Of a stretch of 64,000 nucleotides of DNA, positions 33,848-42,959 are shown piece by piece. Under the pieces are notes generated by a model. The model saw only the letters and a list, made by a program, of their open reading frames with translations. It searched no databases and was not told the origin of the DNA. The position numbers and the translations under genes are program-made. Positions within the stretch are counted from its first letter, which is position 1. Every line of letters begins with the position of its first letter. The stretch spans positions 10,707 to 74,706 of the forward strand of contig CAAGED010000032.1 in NCBI GenBank assembly GCA_900768505.1, given 5' to 3'. This DNA comes from Lentisphaeria bacterium (GTDB lineage: Bacteria > Verrucomicrobiota > Lentisphaeria > Victivallales > Victivallaceae).

Positions 33848-36640
33848 ATGGCAGAAAGAGAGAAGAAGTTTGTCTATTTCTTTGGCGGCGGCAATTCAGA
33901 GGGTAATGCCCAAATGCGAGACTTGTTGGGAGGCAAGGGCGCTAACTTGGCGGATATGGCGGAATTGGGGTTGCCGGTACCGCCTGGATTTACAATTACC
34001 ACCGAGGCGTGTGCCGAATATGGCAAAATCGGCCGTGAGGCGCTTTTCAACATAATTGAAGAGCAGGTTTTTGCCGCTTTGCAGCGGCTGGAAAAAACTA
34101 CCGGTAAAACTTTCGGCAAGGGGCCCAATCCACTGCTGGTTTCAGTGCGTTCCGGAGCTGCAGCCTCCATGCCTGGAATGATGGATACCATTCTTAATCT
34201 GGGACTTAATGACGAAACCGCCGCGGCGGCGGTTCTGCTGACCGGGAATGAACGTTTTGTCTGGGATTCGTACCGCCGTTTTATTCAAATGTATGGCGAT
34301 GTGGTATTGCAGGTGGAGCATGATAAATTCGAGCATGCGCTGGATAGTGCCAAGCTGGCGAAAAATGTCAAGCTGGATACCGGTTTGGATGCGGCGGATT
34401 TAAAGCGGCTAATTGTTGAATACAAGAGTATTATCCGCAAGGCGACAGGGAGGGATTTTCCGGATAATCCGGTGGAGCAGCTCTGGGGAGCGATTCAGGC
34501 GGTGTTTGATTCCTGGGACAATCCCCGGGCGATCCGCTACCGCCAAATCAATGACATTCGCGGTTTACTTGGCACGGCGGTGAATGTGCAGTCGATGGTA
34601 TTTGGCAATTCCGGACTGAATTCAGCCACCGGTGTGGCCTTTACCCGGGATCCCTCGACGGGTGAAAATGAATTTTTTTACGGCGAATTTTTAATTAATG
34701 CCCAGGGCGAGGATGTGGTGGCCGGAATTCGAACCCCCCAGCAGATCACCTTGGCCGGTTCGCGCAAGTGGGCTAATTCTCAAGGAATTGACGAGGAAAA
34801 ACGCAAAAATGATTATCCTTCGCTGGAAGAGGCGATGCCGGAGTGTTTCAAAGAATTGGATGCCATCCGTTTGAAACTGGAAGCCCACTACAAGGATATG
34901 CAGGATCTGGAATTCACCATTGAAAACGGTCGCTTGTTCATGCTCCAAACCCGCAACGGCAAGCGTACAGCCGCCGCCGCGGTGCGTATTGCCATGGATT
35001 TGGTAAATGAGCAGGTAATTGACGAGGCAACCGCCGTAATGCGGGTTGACCCGGCGCAGTTGGATCAACTTCTGCATCCGGTATTTGTCAAGAGTTCCGA
35101 GGAAAAGGCGGAAAAGATTGCCATTGGATTACCAGCTTCGCCGGGAGCGGCAACTGGCGAAGTGATATTTTCAGCGGAGGAGGCGGAGGCGGCGGCCGCT
35201 GCCGGCAGAAATGTAATTCTCTGTCGTACCGAAACCAGTCCGGAAGATATCGGCGGTATGCATGTTGCCTGTGGTATTTTGACCAGTCGAGGCGGTATGA
35301 CTTCCCATGCGGCGGTGGTGGCGCGGGGGATGGGGACCTGCTGCGTTGCCGGCTGTGGCGACATTGTAATGGATTATAAGAACAAGAAATTCAGTGTCAA
35401 CGGTTTGACGGTTAAGGCCGGGGATTTTATTTCACTGAACGGTTCCACGGGCGCGGTATATCTGGGCAAGGTGGAGAGCGCCAATCCGGAATTGACCGGT
35501 CCTTTTGGCGATATTATGCGCCTGGCGGACAAATACCGCAAACTTGGCGTTCGCACCAATGCTGATACGCCGCACGATACGGAAGTAGCGTTAAAATTTG
35601 GTGCGGAGGGAATTGGCTTGTGCCGTACGGAGCATATGTTTTTTGAAGGCAGTAGAATTGTGGCGTTCCGTCGGCTTATTTTGGTGGCGGAAACGGTAAA
35701 AAGGCTTAAGAAGATTCATGGTGTAAATGATTTGAATGCCTTGCGTAATTTTGTGTCCGGTAAAGAGTTGGATGATGTGGAACAGTATGAGGCGGCCTTG
35801 GCCGGTTTATTGCCGTTACAGCGTAATGATTTTATCGGAATGTTCAAGGCATTGGCGGGGCGTCCCTGTACGGTACGCTTTTTGGATCCGCCGCTGCATG
35901 AATTTCTCCCCCAGGATAAGAAGGGGCAGGAGGAGATGGCTGAAACAATGATGTGCAGTGTTTCAGAGGTCAGGAAGGTGGTGGACAACCTCCATGAATT
36001 TAATCCGATGCTGGGGCATCGCGGTTGCCGCTTGGGTATAACCTATCCTGAAGTAAGTGCGATGCAGGCGCGAGCGGTGGCAGAGGCGGCTTGTGAAGTA
36101 GCTAACTCCCACCCGGAAATAATGATTCCATTAGTAGGAAATGTCAAGGAGTTACAACTTCAGAAGGAACTGGTACTCAGGGAGATTGCCTTGGTGGAAT
36201 CCGAACGTAAAACTAAATTGAATATCAAAATCGGCACCATGATTGAGGTCCCCCGGGCGGCAGTTACGGCGCATGAAATTGCCCGGGAGGCAGAATTTTT
36301 CTCCTTTGGTACTAACGATTTAACTCAAATGGGGTGCGGTTTTTCCCGGGATGATGCGGGGCGCTTTCTGGGTGATTATGTGAAATTGGGCATATACGAT
36401 TACGATCCGTTCCAGGTGCTGGATCAAGCCGGTGTCGGTGAATTGGTGAAGATTGCGGTGGAGCGGGGACGTTCGACCCGTCCGGATATTAAACTTGGCA
36501 TTTGCGGTGAACACGGCGGCGATCCCAAGACTATCAATTTCTGTCATCAAGTGGGGTTGAATTATGTCTCCTGCAGTCCTTATCGGGTTCCGATTGCCCG
36601 ATTGGCGGCGGCTCAGGCGGCGATTCGCAATAAAAAGTAA
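33848..36640 (+). CDS. ppdK: Pyruvate, phosphate dikinase
   Basis: It interconverts pyruvate, ATP and phosphate with PEP, AMP and pyrophosphate; in fermenters it often runs in the pyruvate/ATP direction. The 930-aa protein has the N-terminal ATP-grasp (YFFGGGNSEGNAQMRDLLGGKGANLADMAELGLPVPPGFTI), the phosphohistidine swivel domain with ILTSRGGMTSHAAVVARGMG (His about residue 490) and the C-terminal PEP barrel with IGLCRTEHMFF, MIEVPRAAVTAHEIA, FSFGTNDLTQMGCGFSRDD and GICGEHGGDPKTI. It is slightly longer than the usual 870-910 aa. The ribosome site is GAAAGG. A strong terminator follows. Confidence 0.97.
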   Translation: MAEREKKFVYFFGGGNSEGNAQMRDLLGGKGANLADMAELGLPVPPGFTITTEACAEYGKIGREALFNIIEEQVFAALQRLEKTTGKTFGKGPNPLLVSVRSGAAASMPGMMDTILNLGLNDETAAAAVLLTGNERFVWDSYRRFIQMYGDVVLQVEHDKFEHALDSAKLAKNVKLDTGLDAADLKRLIVEYKSIIRKATGRDFPDNPVEQLWGAIQAVFDSWDNPRAIRYRQINDIRGLLGTAVNVQSMVFGNSGLNSATGVAFTRDPSTGENEFFYGEFLINAQGEDVVAGIRTPQQITLAGSRKWANSQGIDEEKRKNDYPSLEEAMPECFKELDAIRLKLEAHYKDMQDLEFTIENGRLFMLQTRNGKRTAAAAVRIAMDLVNEQVIDEATAVMRVDPAQLDQLLHPVFVKSSEEKAEKIAIGLPASPGAATGEVIFSAEEAEAAAAAGRNVILCRTETSPEDIGGMHVACGILTSRGGMTSHAAVVARGMGTCCVAGCGDIVMDYKNKKFSVNGLTVKAGDFISLNGSTGAVYLGKVESANPELTGPFGDIMRLADKYRKLGVRTNADTPHDTEVALKFGAEGIGLCRTEHMFFEGSRIVAFRRLILVAETVKRLKKIHGVNDLNALRNFVSGKELDDVEQYEAALAGLLPLQRNDFIGMFKALAGRPCTVRFLDPPLHEFLPQDKKGQEEMAETMMCSVSEVRKVVDNLHEFNPMLGHRGCRLGITYPEVSAMQARAVAEAACEVANSHPEIMIPLVGNVKELQLQKELVLREIALVESERKTKLNIKIGTMIEVPRAAVTAHEIAREAEFFSFGTNDLTQMGCGFSRDDAGRFLGDYVKLGIYDYDPFQVLDQAGVGELVKIAVERGRSTRPDIKLGICGEHGGDPKTINFCHQVGLNYVSCSPYRVPIARLAAAQAAIRNKK

Positions 36641-36663
36641 AAATTTTTTATTAGAAGAGAATC

Positions 36664-36699
36664 AAGCGTCGGAACATTTAGGTTCCGGCGCTTTTTTAT
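36664..36699 (+). terminator. Rho-independent terminator after ppdK
   Basis: AAGCGTCGGAAC (36664-36675) pairs with GTTCCGGCGCTT (36682-36693), 12 bp with one G-U pair and a 6-nt loop, followed by a T run. It lies 24 nt after the ppdK stop. Confidence 0.88.
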
Positions 36700-36813
36700 A
36701 TTGTAATAAATGTGAGATGCGCCTTGAATTTGCTGCGAGTGAAATGTATTTTTTTTTATCAGTTGGAGAATTTTAACTGAGAGCGGAGTGAAAAAATTTT
36801 TGGAGGATAAAAA

Positions 36814-37716
36814 ATGAAGAAAATTGTGATTATTGGCAGCACTAATACCGATATGGTTGTAAAATCGGAACGAATTCCGGTGCTAGGCGAAACCGTCCTG
36901 GGCGGAAAATTTCTAATGAATCCCGGCGGCAAGGGGGCGAATCAGGCGGTGGCGGCGGCGCGTCTGGATGGTAAGGTAATTTTCGTGGCCAAGGTGGGGA
37001 ATGATCTTTTTGGGCGGGAGGCGAAAACGCTCTTGGCCAAGGAGAATATTAATACCGATTACGTTATGACCGACAATAAACATTCATCCGGGATGGCATT
37101 GATTATGGTCGATGGTAAGGGTGAAAACTGTATCTCAGTGGCACTGGGCGCTAATGCCGAACTGCATGTAACTGATTTAGAGGCGGCAAAAGATGTTATT
37201 GAAAATGCTGGAATTGTCTTGATGCAACTGGAAACGCCCTTGGAAAGTGTGGTTGCGGCGGCCGCGTGGGCAGCAACCCGGGGAGTGCCGGTTATTTTGA
37301 ATCCTGCCCCGGCGGCCAAACTTCCCCCGGAACTTTTCAAATGCTTGAGCGTCATCACTCCCAACGAAACCGAGGCTGAGCTGCTTACCGGGATAAAAGT
37401 CACTGATGAAACGAGTGCAATGGCGGCGGCGAAGCAGTTGTGCGCCTGGGGTGTGAAGTCGGTAATTATCACCTTGGGGCGGCGCGGCGCCTACTTGTAT
37501 CGTAATTCGGCAGGCGAAATATATGCCGTTCCCGAGGTTAAGCGGGTGGACACCACTGCGGCGGGAGATGTGTTTAACGGCGCTTTGGCAGTGGCTCTTA
37601 ATGAAGGGAAAACACTTCCGGAGGCAGTTAAGTTTGCCAATAAGGCTTCGACGATTTCGGTAACGCGCCTTGGAGCGCAGTCATCGGCGCCCTACCGGCG
37701 TGAAATAATTGATTGA
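36814..37716 (+). CDS. rbsK: Ribokinase (PfkB family)
   Basis: It phosphorylates ribose, or a similar sugar, at O5. The 300-aa PfkB-type kinase has the N-terminal signature GGKFLMNPGGKGANQAVAAARL (residues about 32-53), the GMALIMVDGKGENCISVALGAN segment, NPAPAAKLPPELF, the N-T-E-A-E motif in VITPNETEAELLTG and the C-terminal signature VDTTAAGDVFNGALAVAL, with catalytic Asp and the anion hole (about 245-260). GGAG lies 10 nt before the ATG. The permease gene that follows 69 nt later is of the glucose/ribose porter family, so the pair probably forms a ribose or nucleoside-sugar uptake unit. Substrate specificity is inferred. Confidence 0.92.
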   Translation: MKKIVIIGSTNTDMVVKSERIPVLGETVLGGKFLMNPGGKGANQAVAAARLDGKVIFVAKVGNDLFGREAKTLLAKENINTDYVMTDNKHSSGMALIMVDGKGENCISVALGANAELHVTDLEAAKDVIENAGIVLMQLETPLESVVAAAAWAATRGVPVILNPAPAAKLPPELFKCLSVITPNETEAELLTGIKVTDETSAMAAAKQLCAWGVKSVIITLGRRGAYLYRNSAGEIYAVPEVKRVDTTAAGDVFNGALAVALNEGKTLPEAVKFANKASTISVTRLGAQSSAPYRREIID

Positions 37717-37784
37717 AAAATATAATGTTCACGAACTTGGATGCTTGGCGGTAAAATTTAATAATTTTTAGAGGAGAAATTATT

Positions 37785-38783
37785 ATGTTTTTTGTACAAA
37801 ATTATACGTTGGCGATTATGTTTTGCGTTATTACCATGTTGTGCTGGGGATCGTGGAGCAATACCCAGAAATTGGCCGGTAAAAGTTGGCGGTATGAACT
37901 TTTTTATTGGGATTATGTTATCGGCATTCTGCTGTTCAGCTTGGTCGCCGGGTTGAGTTTGGGGAGTTTCGGTGCGGCAGGGCGCAGTTTTTTGCCGGAT
38001 TTGGCTCAGGCATCGCTGGGTAGTTGGATTAGCGCTTTCATTGGCGGAGTGGTCTTCAATGCCGGCAACATTCTTTTGGTGGCGGCGATTTCAGTAGCTG
38101 GAATGTCAGTTGCATTCCCGGTTGGAATCGGCTTAGCGCTTATTTTGGGGGTAGTTGTCAATTACATTGCTACTCCCCATGGCGATGCCTGGTTGCTGTT
38201 TGCGGGAGTTGGCTTGGTGACGTTGGCCATTGTATTGAACGCCTACGCTTACAAAATAAAGGATGTCTGCGGTAAACCGGTGCCGTTAAAGGGAATTTAT
38301 CTGTCGGTGGCCTGCGGATTGCTGATTGCATTTTTTTACTACTTTGTGGCCAATGCGATGGATATGAATTTTGCTGAACCAGCCGTGGGGAAAATGAATC
38401 CATACTCCGCATTTTTTGTTTTCAGTTGTGGCATATTCAGCAGTAATTTTCTTTTTAACACAATTGCCATGAAACATCCGGTTGCCGGGGAGCCGATTTC
38501 CGGCAAAGCCTATTTCCGAGGTGGATTGATGATTCATTGGGTGGGAATATTGGGCGGTTGTGTTTGGAGTTTGGGTAATGTGTTAAATTTGGTGGCCTCC
38601 GGTAAAGCCGGTCCGGCGATTTCATACGGGCTGGGGCAGGGGGCGACGCTGGTAGCGGCGTTATGGGGAATTCTGGTTTGGAAGGAGTTTAAGGGAGCCC
38701 CCCGGTTGTCGCACACGCTTAATTTTATCATGTTCTTGCTTTTTTTAAGTGGTTTGGGGTTGATTATCAAAGCAGGAGCATAA
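37785..38783 (+). CDS. GRP-family sugar transporter (DMT superfamily, ribose/glucose porter type)
   Basis: A 332-aa membrane protein with ten predicted helices, beginning NYTLAIMFCVITMLCWGSWS. That tryptophan- and glycine-rich first helix is typical of the glucose/ribose porter (GRP, RbsU-like) branch. Internal helices include WISAFIGGVVFNAGNILLVAA and AGMSVAFPVGIGLALILGVV. The C-terminal half repeats the fold (GMLIHWVGILGG-like sequence, ISYGLGQGATLVAALWGILVW). GAGGAG lies 7 nt before the ATG. It follows ribokinase on the same strand, so import plus phosphorylation of a pentose is the likely job. The substrate itself is not visible. Confidence 0.85.
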   Translation: MFFVQNYTLAIMFCVITMLCWGSWSNTQKLAGKSWRYELFYWDYVIGILLFSLVAGLSLGSFGAAGRSFLPDLAQASLGSWISAFIGGVVFNAGNILLVAAISVAGMSVAFPVGIGLALILGVVVNYIATPHGDAWLLFAGVGLVTLAIVLNAYAYKIKDVCGKPVPLKGIYLSVACGLLIAFFYYFVANAMDMNFAEPAVGKMNPYSAFFVFSCGIFSSNFLFNTIAMKHPVAGEPISGKAYFRGGLMIHWVGILGGCVWSLGNVLNLVASGKAGPAISYGLGQGATLVAALWGILVWKEFKGAPRLSHTLNFIMFLLFLSGLGLIIKAGA

Positions 38784-38872
38784 AATTTGATATTGTGCTG
38801 CCTATTGGTTTTAGATTTGACGCTATTATTGGGCTTTTAAAGAAAAAAGCGTGTAAAAATCGATATTATGAT

Positions 38873-38900
38873 TTGCAAAACGCATAAAATGTGATATATT
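38873..38900 (+). promoter_or_regulatory. Predicted promoter of tRNA-Glu
   Basis: TTGCAA (38873-38878), a 16-nt spacer and TATATT (38895-38900), 32 nt before the tRNA 5' end. A terminator follows the tRNA, so it appears to be a one-gene unit. Confidence 0.5.
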
Positions 38901-38932
38901 TAAAGTATGTTGATAAGCAACGTGCCTCAAGA

Positions 38933-39008
38933 GTCCCCATCGTCTAGAGGCCTAGGACACCGGATTTTCATTCCGGCAACCGGGGTTCGAATCCCCGTGG
39001 GGATGCCA
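38933..39008 (+). tRNA. tRNA-Glu (anticodon UUC)
   Basis: A complete 76-nt cloverleaf with CCA encoded. The acceptor stem is GTCCCCA (38933-38939) with TGGGGAT (38998-39004), the D arm CGTC...GGAC, the anticodon stem CCGGA (38960-38964) and TCCGG with loop TTTTCAT whose anticodon TTC is at 38967-38969, and the T arm CGGGG-TTCGAAT-CCCCG. The discriminator G and CCA are at 39005-39008. It lies immediately before the Kiwa-like cassette, which reads toward it. Confidence 0.97.
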
Positions 39009-39023
39009 CTTATTCGAACGTGC

Positions 39024-39060
39024 AAACCGTCTGACTTTTTAGGTTGGACGGTTTTTTCTT
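39024..39060 (+). terminator. Rho-independent terminator after tRNA-Glu
   Basis: AAACCGTCTGAC (39024-39035) pairs with GTTGGACGGTTT (39043-39054), 12 bp with G-U pairs and loop TTTTTAG, followed by TTTCTTTAATTTTA. It also lies 45 nt past the end of the opposite-strand kwaB-like gene. Confidence 0.85.
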
Positions 39061-39104
39061 TAATTTTATGAGTTACGGACAATTTGTTTAGTTTTTTCTT
39101 GCAA

Positions 39105-40052
39105 TCATTTTTGATGGCCGGTACTTACTTCATGTTTTTGCAAAACGGAGAATTTTTCCTGATTAATTGGCGATACAAGGCGGTCGTTGTTTAATATTTC
39201 CAATATTTCCGGCAGAGTTTCCGGGGTAATAATTATTTGCCCGCACTCATTGAACGCAATATTCCATTGTTCATGACGGCAGACTTCGCGGGCCTTTCGA
39301 AGATATTCCGCATTGCGGTAGTAACCGGATTTTTGTATTTGTGCCAGTTGTCGCAGTAATTTTAATTTATCGTCTATCAATTCGCGCAAAAGTTCTGGAT
39401 GGTCGAAAATGGCAAGTCGGGTTATTTCGTCAATAATAACATCCCGGTTGTGCCGTAATTTTTGGCGAAAATTCATGGCTGTTTCAAAATTTTTTTTGTT
39501 GGCAATGAAAATATTTCCCATATAAAACAAAAAATCGATTTGTTCGTCAATCTGAAATATTTGTGACTCTTCCAGCAGCTTAAGCTGACAGTTGCGGTAA
39601 AATAAATTCAATGGCGACTTGACTGCGCGATTTCTCCAGTGCGTCGAAATTTTACGAACTGCCAGTATTTTTTTTTCATCATGCGCAGTGGTGAGACAAA
39701 TCAAATAAAAGTTGCTGCCGGTTAATTCATTATATTCAGTCACCAGTGGCGGGTTTTTCTCCAGCTCCTGGCAAATTTGCGCCAACTCTTCGGTCTGCCC
39801 TCGAAACAGCAGAAAACCATCATCCGGTTCAGGCTGATTATAATCATAGCTTTCAATGGAGTCGGCTTGAGAAATTTTATTTATAATAATATTTCTGAAG
39901 CGTTTTTTTAGAGAATTTTCCAATTCAAGTTGTTTGACCGAGCAGCTGCTTTTTTTGTTGTGCAAGTTGCGTTTGACTACATAAAAAGAGAGCAGCGCCT
40001 GGGTAAAATCCACTTGTTTCAACTGCAGTAAAGCATGACTGGGGTAAAACAA
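39105..40052 (-). CDS. kwaB: KwaB-like (DUF4868) protein of a probable Kiwa anti-phage system
   Basis: I read this 315-aa protein as the DUF4868/KwaB component of a Kiwa system, in which KwaB binds nucleic acid and works with a membrane partner KwaA. Features supporting this are the length, a soluble alpha/beta N-terminal half with LFRGQTEELAQICQELEKNP, and the central segment FQIDEQIDFLFYMGNIFIAN followed by KKNFETAMNFRQKL (about residues 185-220). The second segment resembles the conserved part of DUF4868, where an acidic strand pair leads to an Fe-like N-K-x-x-F-E helix. A helical C-terminal half follows. The start is TTG at 40050-40052 with GGAGG 6 nt upstream, lying inside the end of the upstream gene. 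The family call rests on pattern memory, not a profile search. Confidence 0.55.
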   Translation of the reverse strand: MFYPSHALLQLKQVDFTQALLSFYVVKRNLHNKKSSCSVKQLELENSLKKRFRNIIINKISQADSIESYDYNQPEPDDGFLLFRGQTEELAQICQELEKNPPLVTEYNELTGSNFYLICLTTAHDEKKILAVRKISTHWRNRAVKSPLNLFYRNCQLKLLEESQIFQIDEQIDFLFYMGNIFIANKKNFETAMNFRQKLRHNRDVIIDEITRLAIFDHPELLRELIDDKLKLLRQLAQIQKSGYYRNAEYLRKAREVCRHEQWNIAFNECGQIIITPETLPEILEILNNDRLVSPINQEKFSVLQKHEVSTGHQK

Positions 40053-40053
40053 T

Positions 40054-40623
40054 TTACACCTCCGGATTCGGATCGATTAAAATTACGAAATTGTCACTGA
40101 TTTGACAAAGGCCGACTGCTGAATTAGTTGGAATCGGATTGACTTTGCTCCAAAGCAATTGCTGATGGATTTGTCTGTTGCCCAACGGATGGCAGTTTAC
40201 TTCGTAAAGTTGATACCCCAGTAGCAAAAAAAACGGATTCATTAGAATGATTTTACTTAAGTAGCTAAGAACAAACAATATTATCATAAAAAACGTCAAC
40301 GCCGCCACTGTACCGTAATCCCCTGGTGTTGCCGCATAAAAAGCGACAATGTAGGGTAGGGCGTAATTTAATAAATCCGCAGATTTTTCCTGGACTGCCG
40401 TAATTTTTACCTGAAAGGTGATCCGTTTCAAGCGGCATGGCAGATATAGCGCCAATCCGGACATAACCATGCTGAGTAATGTCAAGCCATTCAGTGCCGC
40501 AATCCAAAGCGGATGTGATAAATTTTTTCGTTGAAAGTCAAAATCCAACAATGCCCAAATTATGGTCAACGGAAAATATGAGCTGATAAATAGACAAAGC
40601 GCAATCCAAAATCTTATTTTCAT
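40054..40623 (-). CDS. kwaA: KwaA-like four-helix membrane protein of a probable Kiwa system
   Basis: A 189-aa integral membrane protein with four predicted helices: about residues 5-26 (IALCLFISSYFPLTIIWAL), 41-62 (WIAALNGLTLLSMVMSGLAL), 85-100 (LLNYALPYIVAFYAA) and 105-127 (TVAALTFFMIILFVLSYLSK). The phrase ILMNPFFLLLGYQLYEVNCH and the SSYFPL start resemble KwaA proteins, where a N-P-x-L-x-x-L-G-Y motif follows the last helix. The soluble C-terminus is about 55 residues. It is followed after 1 nt by the kwaB-like gene, whose ribosome site lies within this gene, so the two are coupled. The start ATG at 40621-40623 has only a weak GGGACGG upstream. A terminator separates it from the GH3 gene. 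Confidence 0.55.
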   Translation of the reverse strand: MKIRFWIALCLFISSYFPLTIIWALLDFDFQRKNLSHPLWIAALNGLTLLSMVMSGLALYLPCRLKRITFQVKITAVQEKSADLLNYALPYIVAFYAATPGDYGTVAALTFFMIILFVLSYLSKIILMNPFFLLLGYQLYEVNCHPLGNRQIHQQLLWSKVNPIPTNSAVGLCQISDNFVILIDPNPEV

Positions 40624-40709
40624 AATGCCGTCCCGGTGGTGAGTGGTTTAAAAAGCGTGATTACTTGAAATAACTGCTTTTTATCTTGAATATTTTGTCC
40701 ACCTGCCGA

Positions 40710-40742
40710 CAAAAAAATGGAGAGTATTTTTTTACTCTCCGT
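40710..40742 (-). terminator. Rho-independent terminator after the GH3 gene
   Basis: GGAGAGTA (40719-40726) and TACTCTCC (40733-40740) form a perfect 8-bp stem with a 6-nt loop. On the minus strand it is followed by ATTTTTTTG. It shows that the Kiwa-like pair is a separate transcription unit from the upstream glycosidase gene. Confidence 0.85.
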
Positions 40743-40755
40743 GATAACATATTTA

Positions 40756-42918
40756 TTAAACCAGTTGCGTTGAAGCCGTGAATTCTGCCGTGGAATCCAA
40801 GCCGACGGCAATTTTTATTTCACCTTTCTCCAATAAGAATTCACCATCCGGCGAATAATATCCCAACGATTCCGGAGCTACCGTGAAAATCATTTCAACG
40901 CTCTCATTTGGAGCAAGTTCGAATTTGGAAAATCCGGCCAACTCCCGCATTGGGCGGGCGTATTCAGCTCGTGGATCGGCAATGTAACACTGCAATACGC
41001 AACTGCCGCGTCGGGAGCCGATGTTGCGAACCCGCGCCCGGACTGGCAGTGATTCTCCGCAATTTATGCTTGGAGGTGCTGTCACATCGCTAATTTCAAA
41101 GGCAGTGTAACCTAAGCCGAAACCAAAAGGATAGAGCGGGGCAAAATCATCGTCGCAGTAGTAATTATATCTAGGCTGAAATTCGATGGTTTTTCCGGGA
41201 AATTTCCGATTGTAGTAAATCGGAATTTGGCCGGTGCAGCGGGGTACGGTAATTGGAAAACGCCCGCCAGGCTCCGCATCGCCGAAAATGACATCACATA
41301 CCGCCCTTGCACACTCTGAACCGCCGTGCCAACTGTAAAGTATCGCTTCCGCCGTCTCTTCTGCCGGCGGAATCGGCAGTGGGCGACCGGAAGTGCAGAC
41401 CACAATCATTGGTTTTCCCAATCTGGTCAGTGCGGCGATAAATTCGTTCTGCCCCGGCGGCAATTCATACCGGGTGATGTTGCGTGCTTCTCCGGTACGC
41501 ATATAACTCTCGCCGACGCAGCAGATAATTAAATCGCATTCGGCGGCAAATATTAGTTGTGCATCGCTAAGCTGGCACTCCGGAATCAAAAAATTAACCC
41601 CTTCAATCTCCCGGAAAGCCTCCGCTAAGGTGGCGGTAGTACTGGTTTGACTGCCAAGTGCCCAGGCTCCCTGTAAGGCGGAACGTTCATAAATCATTGG
41701 TCCGCAGATAATTATTTTCTTTTGGGATTTTTTTAGCTCATTCCGGTCAAGCGGCAGAATGTGATTTTTATTTTTAGCCAGTACCATTCCGGCTGCGGCC
41801 TGGGTGCGCACTAATTTGCGATGGGCATCGCAGAAAAGCAGTTCATCCCGGCGCTTGGGGTCGGTATATGGTTGTTCAAAGAGCCCGGCACGAAATTTCA
41901 TGCGCAAAATCGCCCGGACATACTCATCCAGTTTGGTTAAACTTAGGTGGCCGCTGTCGAGCAGTTTTTTGCCATATTTATTCAATAAATTGACCACCAT
42001 TTCAACATTGATTCCAGCCTGAAACGCCTTGGCGGCTGCATCAAATTCATCTTGAGCCGCACCGTGGAATTCCACCTGCTCTGTGGAGTTGTAATCGCTG
42101 ACCACCACGCCGTCAAAATGCCACTTTTTCCGCAGTACCTCACGAAGTAGAAATTCACTGCTGCTTGACGGTGTCCCGTTGGTGACTTGAAAACTGCTCA
42201 TCAACGAATTGACTCCGGCATCCACCGCTGCTTTAAAAGGAGGCAAAACCATGTTGAAAAGGGTGTATTTACTTATTTCACTGCAATCGTAATCACGTCC
42301 CCCCTCAGCATAACCATACCCGGCAAAGTGTTTCACACAACTGCGCAGACATTCCCGTGGATTTGGGTTGGTGGATTGAAAACCATTCACTGCTGCTGCA
42401 GCAAGTATTCCGGCCAAATATGGATCTTCTCCAAATGTTTCAATTACTCGTCCCCAGCGAGGATCGTGGGTAATATCCACCATTGGCGCAAATGTCCAAT
42501 GTACTCCCTGCGAGGCAGCTTCCCGGGCCGCCATGGCGGCACTTTGCCGTATCAATTCCGGATCCCAGGCGGCGGCCTGTGCCAATGGAATCGGCGCCAC
42601 GGTGCGGTGTCCGTGAATAACATCCAGTCCCACAATTATCGGAATGCCAAGTCTGGATTCCTCTACGGCGGTTTTTTGCTGCCGATTGAGCTCCGTTAAA
42701 TCCACTGTTATCCAATCCAAGGGCTGCCAGGGGGAGAAAAAGCCAATGCGGAATCCGACGTTACCTGCTCGAATGTCCTGCAAATAATCCTTTTCGGTGG
42801 GGTATTCCCGTCCGGAAACCATTCTCATTTGGCCGATTTTTTCATCCAGTGTCATTCGTTGCAGCAGGTCGTCGACCCGTTCTTCGACAGTATATTGGGG
42901 ATTTTTGTAAATTTCCAT
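40756..42918 (-). CDS. bglX: Glycoside hydrolase family 3 (beta-glucosidase type)
   Basis: A 720-aa GH3 enzyme that would remove beta-linked terminal sugars. It starts MEIYKNPQYTVEERVDDLLQ with no signal peptide, so it should be cytoplasmic, unlike periplasmic BglX. The barrel domain has LTLDEKIGQM-type sequence (MTLDEKIGQMRMV), GLDVIHGHRTVAPIPLAQAA, VKHFAGYGYAEGG (Lys-His) and the catalytic nucleophile Asp in DGVVVSDYNSTEQV (about residue 275). The alpha/beta sandwich domain follows (NELKKSQKKIIICGP). A fibronectin III-like domain ends the protein (RVRNIGSRRGSCVLQCYIAD). The substrate is not determined. It is a single gene with a clear terminator; the symbol denotes the family, not a proven orthologue. 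Confidence 0.92.
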   Translation of the reverse strand: MEIYKNPQYTVEERVDDLLQRMTLDEKIGQMRMVSGREYPTEKDYLQDIRAGNVGFRIGFFSPWQPLDWITVDLTELNRQQKTAVEESRLGIPIIVGLDVIHGHRTVAPIPLAQAAAWDPELIRQSAAMAAREAASQGVHWTFAPMVDITHDPRWGRVIETFGEDPYLAGILAAAAVNGFQSTNPNPRECLRSCVKHFAGYGYAEGGRDYDCSEISKYTLFNMVLPPFKAAVDAGVNSLMSSFQVTNGTPSSSSEFLLREVLRKKWHFDGVVVSDYNSTEQVEFHGAAQDEFDAAAKAFQAGINVEMVVNLLNKYGKKLLDSGHLSLTKLDEYVRAILRMKFRAGLFEQPYTDPKRRDELLFCDAHRKLVRTQAAAGMVLAKNKNHILPLDRNELKKSQKKIIICGPMIYERSALQGAWALGSQTSTTATLAEAFREIEGVNFLIPECQLSDAQLIFAAECDLIICCVGESYMRTGEARNITRYELPPGQNEFIAALTRLGKPMIVVCTSGRPLPIPPAEETAEAILYSWHGGSECARAVCDVIFGDAEPGGRFPITVPRCTGQIPIYYNRKFPGKTIEFQPRYNYYCDDDFAPLYPFGFGLGYTAFEISDVTAPPSINCGESLPVRARVRNIGSRRGSCVLQCYIADPRAEYARPMRELAGFSKFELAPNESVEMIFTVAPESLGYYSPDGEFLLEKGEIKIAVGLDSTAEFTASTQLV

Positions 42919-42959
42919 ATTCTTTACTTGTGATTAGTTGGAATAATAATAAAACCGGT

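Noticed and set aside
38995..40755. Attachment-site duplication of the tRNA-Glu 3' end around the Kiwa-like pair
   Set aside because: No second copy of the tRNA 3' segment and no integrase gene were found on the far side of the cassette, so integration by tRNA recombination is not supported here.
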